A stretch of 64,000 nucleotides of DNA, taken from Qipengyuania sediminis. Its GTDB lineage: Bacteria; Pseudomonadota; Alphaproteobacteria; Sphingomonadales; Sphingomonadaceae. Each line of letters begins with the position of its first letter. Position 1 is the first letter of the stretch. Below are positions 57,795 through 64,000 of the stretch, piece after piece. The translations under genes were made by a program, and so were the position numbers. The stretch spans positions 434,001 to 498,000 of the forward strand of contig NZ_CP037948.1 of NCBI RefSeq assembly GCF_004358425.1. The letters are read 5' to 3'. The notes beneath the pieces were generated by a model. That model was not told the origin of the DNA, did not search any database, and was given only the letters and a program-made list of their open reading frames with translations.

Positions 57795-59015
57795 TCAGGC
57801 AGCAGCTCTGGCCCCGCGATCCAGGCGGCTCCAGATTTCCGCCAGCGCATCCCCCAGTTCGTGCATCATCGCCTCGGTATGCGAAGGGCCGGGGGTGAAC
57901 CGCAGCCGTTCCGTCCCACGCGGCACGGTCGGAAAATTGATCGGCTGCACATAGATGCCGTATTCCGCGAGAAGGATATCGCTGATCCGTTTCGCCCGTA
58001 CCGGATCGCCGACCATCAGCGGGACGATATGCGTGGTCGACGCCATGACCGGTAGGCCGCGCTCCATCAGGATCGCCTTCAACCGCGCCGCGGCCGCCTG
58101 CTGCGCCTCGCGCTCCTCGCTCGAGCCCTTGAGGTGCCGCACCGAAGCCAGCACGCCTGCGGCCAGCACAGGGCTGAGCGAAGTCGTGAATATGAAACCG
58201 GGCGCATAGCTGCGAATGCAATCGACGATGCGCCTGTCGGCAGCGATATAGCCGCCCATCACGCCGAAGGCCTTGCCCAGCGTCCCTTCGATGATGTCGA
58301 TCCGCTGCGCCGCCTCGTCCCGTTCCGAGATACCGCCGCCCCGCGCGCCGTACATGCCGACCGCGTGGACCTCGTCGATATAGGTGAGGGCGTTGTATTT
58401 CTCGGCAAGGTCGCAGATCGCGTGGATGGGCGCGACATCGCCATCCATCGAATAGACGCTCTCGAAGGCGATCAGCTTGGCGCAGGCCGGATCCTCGGCC
58501 GCGAGCAGCTCTTCGAGATGCGCGAGATCGTTATGCCGGAACACGCGCTTCTCGCAGCCCGAATTGCGGATGCCCGCGATCATGCTCGCATGGTTGAGCT
58601 CGTCCGAGAACACGACGCAGCCGGGGAGCAGCTTGGCGAGCGTCGAAAGCGTGGCATCATTGGAGACATAGCCGCTGGTGAACAGCAGCGCCGCTTCCTT
58701 GCCGTGCAGGTCGGCGAGCTCTCCTTCCAGCTCGACATGGTAATGCGTGTTGCCGCCGATGTTGCGGGTGCCGCCGGACCCGGCGCCGACGTCGTGCAGC
58801 GCCTCTTCCATCGCCGCGATCACCTTGGGATGCTGGCCCATGGCGAGATAATCGTTCGAACACCACACCGTGATGGGCTTGGGCCCGTTATGCCCGGCAA
58901 AGCAGCGCGCATTGGGGAAGGCACCCTTGTTGCGCAGGATATCGATGAAGACGCGGTAGCGCCCTTCCTCGTGGAGCCGGTTGATCGCCTGGTCGAAGAT
59001 GTGATCGTAGTTCAT
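57795..59015 (-). CDS. hemA: 5-aminolevulinate synthase
   Basis: Condenses glycine and succinyl-CoA to 5-aminolevulinate, the first step of haem (and, where present, bacteriochlorophyll) synthesis by the C4 route used by alphaproteobacteria. The 406-residue PLP enzyme has [61 protein letters not shown] and the PLP lysine K248 in [18 protein letters not shown] 59015 gives the usual start [11 protein letters not shown]. murI lies 70 bp upstream on the same strand. Confidence 0.97.
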   Translation of the reverse strand: MNYDHIFDQAINRLHEEGRYRVFIDILRNKGAFPNARCFAGHNGPKPITVWCSNDYLAMGQHPKVIAAMEEALHDVGAGSGGTRNIGGNTHYHVELEGELADLHGKEAALLFTSGYVSNDATLSTLAKLLPGCVVFSDELNHASMIAGIRNSGCEKRVFRHNDLAHLEELLAAEDPACAKLIAFESVYSMDGDVAPIHAICDLAEKYNALTYIDEVHAVGMYGARGGGISERDEAAQRIDIIEGTLGKAFGVMGGYIAADRRIVDCIRSYAPGFIFTTSLSPVLAAGVLASVRHLKGSSEEREAQQAAAARLKAILMERGLPVMASTTHIVPLMVGDPVRAKRISDILLAEYGIYVQPINFPTVPRGTERLRFTPGPSHTEAMMHELGDALAEIWSRLDRGARAAA

Positions 59016-59085
59016 CGTTGACGGGCGCCCACATAGGCGCATTGCCGAGGCGAAACCACAACGATCTTTGCGAGCGATTCGCAGG

Positions 59086-59883
59086 TCAAAAGGTCTCGAG
59101 CCGCTTCAGCCCGTAGCGGGAGAGGGCGGGGGCGAGCATCTGCCATGCGGCAAGCGGCCCGGTCGTCACCGCGCGGTCGGGGCCGGTCCGCTCGAAGTCG
59201 TGCCCTTCGGTCAGATGCGCGATCCGCCGGGCGATGCCTTCCGCGCCATCGACGAAGCGCACGGACGGTCCGAAGGCCTGCGCGAGTTCGGGCAGGAGCA
59301 GCGGAAAATGGGTGCAGGCGAGGACGACGGTGTCGAGGGTCTTGGCCCCGTGTTGCGCAAGCAGCCCGGCGATAGCCGCCTCGATTGCGGCTGGGGGCGG
59401 GGGTTCCCCGCGCAGCTTCGCCTCCGCCAGCGCGACCAGATCGCCCGCACCGTGGCGCAGCAGCCGCTTATCCGCCGCGAAGCGCGCCTCGAGCCGGTCG
59501 AGATAGCCCTGGCGGATCGTCGCTTCGGTGCCGAGCACGCCGATGACGCCCGTGCACGTCAGCGCGGCGGCGGGCTTGATCGCTGGCACGGTGCCGACGA
59601 TCGGCACCTCCAGCACCTCGCGTACCATGGCGAGCGCGATGGTGCTCGCGGTGTTGCAGGCGATGCAGATCAGCCGCGGCTGCCAGCGCTCCGCCATGCG
59701 GCCGAGCAGCCCGCAGACCCGCGCCGCGACTTCAGCCTCGCTCTTGGCGCCATAGGGCAGGCCTGCATTGTCCGCGGCGTAGATCACGGGGGCCTGCGGA
59801 AGCAGCTTGCGTAGTTCCGCAAGGACGGTGAGCCCGCCGACGCCCGAATCGAACAGGAGAATGGGGGCGTCAGATCTGATCAC
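59086..59883 (-). CDS. murI: Glutamate racemase
   Basis: Makes D-glutamate for peptidoglycan. The 265-residue protein has the family motifs [14 protein letters not shown] with the first aspartate, [24 protein letters not shown] with the first catalytic cysteine, [14 protein letters not shown] and [14 protein letters not shown] with the second cysteine. GTG 59883 is chosen: the longer open frame runs through a palindromic repeat and the divergent plsY gene. The GGAGG only 3 bp upstream of GTG directly adjoins the repeat tail, and that spacing is short. Confidence 0.93.
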   Translation of the reverse strand: MIRSDAPILLFDSGVGGLTVLAELRKLLPQAPVIYAADNAGLPYGAKSEAEVAARVCGLLGRMAERWQPRLICIACNTASTIALAMVREVLEVPIVGTVPAIKPAAALTCTGVIGVLGTEATIRQGYLDRLEARFAADKRLLRHGAGDLVALAEAKLRGEPPPPAAIEAAIAGLLAQHGAKTLDTVVLACTHFPLLLPELAQAFGPSVRFVDGAEGIARRIAHLTEGHDFERTGPDRAVTTGPLAAWQMLAPALSRYGLKRLETF

Positions 59884-59889
59884 AAACCT

Positions 59890-59978
59890 CCGTTCGCCCT
59901 GAGCCTGTTGAAGGGCCGTTTTGCCTACGCGCCGCGCTTGCAGAAAAGGCAGGGCTTCGACAAGCTCAGCCCGAACGG
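59890..59978. repeat. REP-like inverted pair filling the murI/plsY gap
   Basis: CCGTTCGCCCTGAGCCTGTT (59890-59909) and its inverted partner CTTCGACAAGCTCAGCCCGA (59955-59974) are separated by about 45 bp. Together they occupy almost the entire 108-bp gap between the divergent murI and plsY genes. Both halves keep the CGAACGG tail. Confidence 0.82.
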
Positions 59979-59991
59979 ATAAGGGTGGGGG

Positions 59992-60579
59992 GTGAATAGC
60001 AACGTTATCCTCGCCTTCGCGCTCGCCTTCCTGCTTGGCTCGATCCCCTTCGGCCTGCTGCTCACCCGCGCCGCGGGCCTGGGCGATGTGCGCAAGATCG
60101 GTTCGGGCAGCATCGGCGCGACCAATGTGCTGCGGACCGGGCGCAAGGGGCTGGCGGCGGCGACCGTGCTGCTCGATGCGGGGAAGGGGGCGGTCGCCGT
60201 GCTGCTGGCCGCGCGCTTCCTGCCGGGCGCCGAAGGTGTCGCGGCTGTCGGCGCTGTGGCCGGGCATTGCTTCACGCCCTGGCTCGGCTTCAAGGGCGGC
60301 AAGGGCTTTGCGACCGCCGCCGGGGTGCTCGGGGCGCTGGCTTGGCCCGCGATGCTGGTCTGCGCCGGGATTTGGCTGATGGCCCTGGCGATCTCGCGCA
60401 TCTCGTCGGTGTCCTCGATGGTCGCGGTGGTCGCCGCGCCGGGCGTGGCCTGGGCGCTCGGCTATCAGGGAATAGTGCTGCCGCTGCTGGCGATCGCGGC
60501 GATCGTGCTGGTGCAGCACCGCGCCAATATCGGCCGGCTGATGCGGGGAGAGGAGCCGCGCGTGGGCAGCAAGGGCTGA
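59992..60579 (+). CDS. plsY: Glycerol-3-phosphate acyltransferase PlsY
   Basis: Inner-membrane enzyme that acylates glycerol-3-phosphate from acyl-phosphate, the first step of phospholipid synthesis. The 195-residue protein has five hydrophobic segments and the three PlsY motifs: GSIPFGLLLTR near residue 16, RKIGSGSIGATNVLRTGRKG and GHCFTPWLGFKGGKGFATAAGVL. GTG 59992 follows AAGGGTGGGG. The last base of its stop is the first base of the dprA ATG. Confidence 0.95.
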   Translation: MNSNVILAFALAFLLGSIPFGLLLTRAAGLGDVRKIGSGSIGATNVLRTGRKGLAAATVLLDAGKGAVAVLLAARFLPGAEGVAAVGAVAGHCFTPWLGFKGGKGFATAAGVLGALAWPAMLVCAGIWLMALAISRISSVSSMVAVVAAPGVAWALGYQGIVLPLLAIAAIVLVQHRANIGRLMRGEEPRVGSKG

Positions 60580-61688
60580 TGCACGCATCCCCGCCCGCGC
60601 TTAGTCAGGACGAAGCCTTTGCGCGCATCCGGCTGCTGCGTTCCCAGCACGTCGGGGCGATCAGCTTTGGCCAGCTGCTGCAGCGCTTCGGCACGGCTGA
60701 GGCGGCGCTGGAGGCCTTGCCCGACCTCGCCCGGCGCGGCGCGCGGCGCGACTACCAGACCGCGCCGCGCGAGAAGATCGAGCGCGAGGTCGAGGCGGTG
60801 CGCCGCGCCGGGGCGCGCTACCTGTTCCACGACCAGCCCGCCTATCCGCTCCTGCTGGCCGAGCTCGAAAGCGCGCCGCCGATCCTGACCGTGCGCGGGG
60901 ATGCCTCGCTGGCCGACAAGCCATGTGTCGCCGTGGTCGGGGCGCGCAACGCCAGCGCGGCGGCGGTCAAGCTGGCCCGCGACTTCGCCATCGCGCTGAG
61001 CGAGGCGGGCTTCGTTATCGTCTCGGGCCTGGCGCGCGGGATCGATGGCGCGGCGCACGAAGGCTCGCTCCCCGCCACCATCGGCGTGATCGCCAGCGGC
61101 ATCGACATCGCCTATCCCCCGCAGCACGCGAAATTGCAGGAGCGGATCGCCAGCGAGAGCCTGCTGATCGCCGAGCAGCCGCCGGGCACCGAGCCGCGCG
61201 GCAGCCACTTCCCCAGCCGCAACCGCATCATTGCGGGGCTCGCGAGCGGCACGCTGGTGGTCGAGGCGGCGGTCAAGTCGGGCAGCCTCATCACCGCGCG
61301 CCTCGCCGCCGAGGCCGGCCGCGAGGTCATGGCGATCCCCGGCAGCCCGCTCGAACCCCGCAGCCACGGCTGCAACCACCTGATCCGCGAAGGCGCGGTG
61401 CTGGTCCAGGACCCCGCCGACGTGATCGAGCTGCTGAGCTCATTCGACGGCACCCCCCGTTCGACCTTCCGCGAACCTTCGAACTCCTACTATCCGCCCT
61501 ACGAGGACCTGACCGAAGCCGAACCCGCCGACATCGCCACACTCCTCACCACCGCCCCCGTCGCGGTCGATGAACTCATCCGCCAGTCCGGCGCGCCGGC
61601 TGCGGCGGTGCAACTGGCGCTGCTGGAGCTGGAGATTGCGGGCAGGCTGGAGCGGCATGCTGGGGGAAGGGTGAGCCTATGCGTCTAA
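60579..61688 (+). CDS. dprA: DNA-processing protein DprA
   Basis: Loads RecA on incoming single-stranded DNA in natural transformation; it is also widely conserved in non-competent bacteria. The 369-residue protein has an N-terminal SAM-like/HhH region, the Rossmann core VAVVGARNASAAAVKLARDFA, FVIVSGLARGIDGAAHEGSL, GIDIAYPPQH and FPSRNRIIAGLASGTLVVEA, plus a C-terminal winged-helix domain (APVAVDELIRQSGAPAAAVQLALLELEIAGRL). The longer open frame upstream lies within plsY. The gene order plsY-dprA-topA is common in alphaproteobacteria; here two small genes interrupt it. Confidence 0.96.
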   Translation: MHASPPALSQDEAFARIRLLRSQHVGAISFGQLLQRFGTAEAALEALPDLARRGARRDYQTAPREKIEREVEAVRRAGARYLFHDQPAYPLLLAELESAPPILTVRGDASLADKPCVAVVGARNASAAAVKLARDFAIALSEAGFVIVSGLARGIDGAAHEGSLPATIGVIASGIDIAYPPQHAKLQERIASESLLIAEQPPGTEPRGSHFPSRNRIIAGLASGTLVVEAAVKSGSLITARLAAEAGREVMAIPGSPLEPRSHGCNHLIREGAVLVQDPADVIELLSSFDGTPRSTFREPSNSYYPPYEDLTEAEPADIATLLTTAPVAVDELIRQSGAPAAAVQLALLELEIAGRLERHAGGRVSLCV

Positions 61689-61720
61689 GCCTTGAGCCCT
61701 ATCACCCAACCAACCCCCAT

Positions 61721-61752
61721 CGTCACCCCGGACTTGATCCGGGGTCCCGCTT
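61721..61752 (+). repeat. Left 32-bp palindromic repeat of the GIY-YIG unit
   Basis: It contains ACCCCGGA-CTTGA-TCCGGGGT, an 8-bp stem with a 5-nt loop, flanked by CGTC and CCCGCTT. It is an exact inverted match to 62080-62111. Confidence 0.85.
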
Positions 61753-61771
61753 ACCCCTTCGGCGCTGACCC

Positions 61772-62077
61772 ATGGAACGGGAAAAACGCGGCGGCTGGGT
61801 CTACATCATGTCCAACCGCTACCGAGGGACGCTTTACTTCGGCGTCACCAGCGACCTCGCCGCCCGCATCCACCAGCACCGCACCGGCCGCGGCTCAGAA
61901 TTCTGCAAGCGCGAAAACCTGACGCGCCTCGTCTGGGCAGGGTTCATCGAGCCCATCGACGCCGCCATCGCCCACGAGAAGCGCCTCAAACGCTGGCCCC
62001 GCGGATGGAAGTTCGCGCTAGTCGAGGAAGCCAACCCCGAATGGCGCGATCGTTTCGATGAGCTCGCCGGTAGCTGA
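61772..62077 (+). CDS. GIY-YIG nuclease-domain protein
   Basis: A 101-residue single-domain GIY-YIG protein of the UPF0213-like group. The paired motifs are GWVYIMSN near residues 8-15 and LYFGVTSDLAARIHQHRTG near 21-39, with YFG in place of YIG. The catalytic arginine region is in AARIHQH, and the metal-binding glutamate is E69 in AHEKRLKRWPR. The fold cuts DNA in known relatives; the native role of these short stand-alone versions is not established. The gene is tightly enclosed by inverted 32-bp repeats, which suggests that the nuclease and the repeats belong together. There is no strong ribosome-binding site. Confidence 0.88.
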   Translation: MEREKRGGWVYIMSNRYRGTLYFGVTSDLAARIHQHRTGRGSEFCKRENLTRLVWAGFIEPIDAAIAHEKRLKRWPRGWKFALVEEANPEWRDRFDELAGS

Positions 62078-62079
62078 AG

Positions 62080-62111
62080 AAGCGGGACCCCGGATCAAGT
62101 CCGGGGTGACG
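62080..62111 (-). repeat. Right 32-bp palindromic repeat of the GIY-YIG unit
   Basis: Exact reverse complement of 61721-61752, starting 3 bases after the last base of the GIY-YIG stop codon. It has the same hairpin-forming core and could also act as a transcript-end hairpin. Confidence 0.85.
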
Positions 62112-62123
62112 AGGAGATATGGC

Positions 62124-62330
62124 TTGAACGAAGGTGACGATTACTGGCTCGACATCACACGCGAACATTCCGATTTTCAGGTCGAGCTTGAGGTCCACTC
62201 GCTGCGATATCGTTGGCGTCCTTTAACGCCAGTCATCCTTAGGGCACTCAACCCGAATAAGAAGATAGCGATCCCAGATTGGTCCTACGGCTTGCCTCCA
62301 GATCATCGCACGGACGATGACGCAGCTTGA
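62124..62330 (+). CDS. Hypothetical small protein
   Basis: A 68-residue open frame with a TTG start and a good ribosome-binding site (GAGGAG, 7 bp upstream). The protein is acidic at both ends (NEGDDYWLDI, DHRTDDDAA) with a middle part HSLRYRWRPLTPVILRALN. No family was recognised. Its codon use is less GC-biased at third positions than in neighbouring genes, which suggests recent arrival or a weakly expressed or decaying gene. It lies between the GIY-YIG unit and topA. Confidence 0.42.
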   Translation: MNEGDDYWLDITREHSDFQVELEVHSLRYRWRPLTPVILRALNPNKKIAIPDWSYGLPPDHRTDDDAA

Positions 62331-62396
62331 CGCCCGCTCCCAACCAACCACACCCTCGCGCGTACGCATACACGTAAGGGACGCGGCTCCAGCTCA

Positions 62397-64000
62397 ATGC
62401 AACTCGTCATCGTCGAATCGCCGGCTAAGGCCCGCACCATCGAGAAATACCTCGGCAAGGACTTCAAGGTTCTCGCCTCCTACGGCCATGTCCGCGACCT
62501 GCCGCCCAAGGACGGCAGCGTGCGGCCGGACGAAGGCTTCGCGATGGACTGGGAGCTCTACCGCGACAAGCAGAGCCGCTTCAAGGAGATCGCCGACGCG
62601 GCCAAGAGGGCGGACCGACTGGTGCTAGCCACCGACCCCGACCGCGAGGGCGAGGCGATTTCGTGGCACGTGCGCGAGCTGCTGGCGAAGAAGAAGGCGC
62701 TGCCGGGCAAGGTGGACCGCGTCACCTTCAACGCGATCACCAAGCAGGCGGTGACCGAGGCGATGAAGGCGCCGCGCGAGCTCGACCAGCCGCTGATCGA
62801 CGCCTATCTCGCCCGCCGCGCGCTCGACTATCTCTACGGCTTTACCTTGAGCCCGGTGCTGTGGCGGCGGCTCCCGGGCGCCAAAAGCGCGGGGCGGGTG
62901 CAGTCGGTCGCGCTGCGGCTGATCGTCGACCGCGAGCGCGAGATCGAGGCCTTCCGCGCGCAGGAATACTGGAGCGTGGTCGCCACGCTGGTGCATGACG
63001 GGACCGAGTTTCCGGCGCGGTTGGTGCGCTTCGATGGCCAGAAGCTCGACCGCCTGACGCTCGGCGACGAGGGCAGCGCGATGTCGGCAAAGGCCGCGGT
63101 CGAGGGCGCGCCGTTCACGGTCGAGGACGTCGAGACGAAGCCGCTGAAGCGTAACCCCGCGCCGCCGTTCACCACCTCGACCCTGCAGCAGGAGGCGGCG
63201 CGCAAGCTGGGCTTCTCGGCGCAGCACACCATGCGGCTGGCGCAGACGCTCTACGAGGCGGGCGCGATCACCTATATGCGGACCGACGGCGTGCAGATGG
63301 ACATGGGCGCGATCCACGCCGCGCGCGACGCCATCGGGGCGCGCTTCAGCGGCGACTATGTGCCCGAAAAACCGCGCTTCTACAGCACCAAGGCGAAGAA
63401 TGCTCAGGAAGCGCACGAGGCGATCCGGCCGACCGACTTCCGCCGCGACCATGCCGGTTCGGGTGCCGAGGCCAAGCTTTACGACCTCATCTTCAAGCGC
63501 GCGATGGCGAGCCAGATGGCGACCGCGCTTCTGGAGCGGACCACGGTCACCCTGCGCGATCCCACCGGCCGCCACGAGCTGCGCGCCACCGGCCAGGTGG
63601 TGAAGTTCGCGGGCTACCTCGCGGTCTATCAGGAAGGTTTCGACGAGGCAGCCGAGGACGAGGACGAGGGCCTCCTGCCCCTTCTTCGCAAGGGCGATGC
63701 GCCGGCGCAGAGGGGGGTCGCCGCCACCCAGCACTTCACCCAGCCGCCGCCGCGCTTTTCCGAAGCGAGCCTCGTCAAGCGGCTGGAAGAGCTCGGCATC
63801 GGCCGCCCCTCGACCTATGCCGCCACCATCCAGACGCTGCGCGACCGCGCCTATGTGCGGATGGAGGCCAAGCGCTTCATTCCCGAGGAGAGCGGGCGGC
63901 TGCTGACCGCGTTCCTCGAGCGGTTCTTCGAGAAATACGTCGGCTACGACTTCACCGCCGGGATGGAGGAGGAGCTCGACACCGTCAGCGCCGGCGGCGA
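62397..64000 (+). CDS. topA: DNA topoisomerase I, 3' end missing
   Basis: Type IA topoisomerase that relaxes negative supercoils. The visible 534 residues start MQLVIVESPAKARTIEKYLG (Toprim domain), with the metal-binding DPDREGEAISWH near residue 82 and the active-site tyrosine Y293 in EAGAITYMRTDG. YSTKAKNAQEAHEAIRPTD and IGRPSTYAATIQTL follow. The frame remains open to the window end; the rest of the core and the C-terminal zinc or repeat domains lie outside. A GT/CA-rich 66-bp gap precedes the ATG. Confidence 0.97.
   Translation, partial: MQLVIVESPAKARTIEKYLGKDFKVLASYGHVRDLPPKDGSVRPDEGFAMDWELYRDKQSRFKEIADAAKRADRLVLATDPDREGEAISWHVRELLAKKKALPGKVDRVTFNAITKQAVTEAMKAPRELDQPLIDAYLARRALDYLYGFTLSPVLWRRLPGAKSAGRVQSVALRLIVDREREIEAFRAQEYWSVVATLVHDGTEFPARLVRFDGQKLDRLTLGDEGSAMSAKAAVEGAPFTVEDVETKPLKRNPAPPFTTSTLQQEAARKLGFSAQHTMRLAQTLYEAGAITYMRTDGVQMDMGAIHAARDAIGARFSGDYVPEKPRFYSTKAKNAQEAHEAIRPTDFRRDHAGSGAEAKLYDLIFKRAMASQMATALLERTTVTLRDPTGRHELRATGQVVKFAGYLAVYQEGFDEAAEDEDEGLLPLLRKGDAPAQRGVAATQHFTQPPPRFSEASLVKRLEELGIGRPSTYAATIQTLRDRAYVRMEAKRFIPEESGRLLTAFLERFFEKYVGYDFTAGMEEELDTVSAGG

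Larger units (their letters stand above)
61721..62111. mobile_element. Candidate minimal mobile unit: GIY-YIG gene between perfect 32-bp inverted repeats
   Basis: The repeats at 61721-61752 and 62080-62111 are exact reverse complements over 32 bp. Between them is only the GIY-YIG gene, whose ATG lies 20 bp after the left repeat and whose stop lies 2 bp before the right one. The 391-bp unit interrupts the usual dprA-topA order. No target-site duplication flanks it (left CCCCAT, right AGGAGA). Confidence 0.6.

Noticed and set aside
59884..60588. N-terminal extension of murI of about 235 residues
   Set aside because: It runs through the palindromic repeat and antisense to plsY; the conserved MurI start lies at 59883.

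Overview
The window is GC-rich chromosomal DNA with closely packed genes. It most likely comes from an alphaproteobacterium of the order Sphingomonadales, in or near the Erythrobacteraceae. This rests on gene content: a 5-aminolevulinate synthase (C4 haem pathway), a CcrM-type GANTC methyltransferase, ETF-ubiquinone oxidoreductase, two PEPxxWA-CTERM proteins with exosortase-A-associated enzymes, a subclass B3 metallo-beta-lactamase, and several sphingomonad-style palindromic repeat families. No rRNA, tRNA, prophage, CRISPR array or classical insertion sequence was seen. Both ends cut a gene: dnaE on the left and topA on the right.

Layout. 0-9.9 kb: dnaE, an acyl-CoA synthetase, a small zinc-ribbon protein, a PA0069-type radical SAM protein, a membrane protein, a soluble lytic transglycosylase and a degenerate uracil-DNA-glycosylase-like protein. 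9.9-16.2 kb: ETF-QO, a repeat-flanked DUF559 nuclease, then a tight run of ispE, N-formylglutamate amidohydrolase, nnr (NAD(P)HX repair) and an RNA methyltransferase. 16.2-19.3 kb: acyl carrier protein, acyl-CoA ligase and PLP decarboxylase of the exosortase A type. 19.3-26.4 kb: pirin, zapE, thioesterase, sdhB, an SDR and rne. 26.8-40 kb: cell-wall amidase, PBP1A, peroxiredoxin, prfB, a lipoprotein methyltransferase, a flavin oxidoreductase, a Crp/Fnr regulator, bamD, recN and ligA. 40-43.4 kb: DUF2459-like protein, prmA, B3 metallo-beta-lactamase and an SDR. 43.4-51.1 kb: sdhCDA, Mn-catalase, ccrM, a tyrosine phosphatase, trxB and two MAPEG proteins. 51.1-56 kb: threonine dehydratase and a three-gene polyamine set (carboxyspermidine dehydrogenase, carboxyspermidine decarboxylase, ornithine decarboxylase). 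56-64 kb: two PEP-CTERM paralogues, hemA, murI, plsY, dprA, a repeat-flanked GIY-YIG nuclease, a small unknown gene and topA.

Most genes are housekeeping; the unusual content lies in short DNA elements. At least four palindromic repeat families occur. One is inserted in frame in dnaE, supplies the stop codon of zapE and fills the murI/plsY promoter gap. Two other families bracket small nuclease genes as inverted copies: a perfect 32-bp pair around a GIY-YIG gene and an imperfect pair around a DUF559 gene. This is the arrangement expected of minimal nuclease-repeat mobile units.

Three regulatory-looking structures also stand out. Seven copies of a GCAAGGNRAC motif, phased at about 21 bp, lie upstream of the B3 metallo-beta-lactamase, with a palindrome touching its start codon. 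A long inverted repeat with a GANTC site in each arm lies just upstream of ccrM. A structured leader precedes the ornithine decarboxylase.
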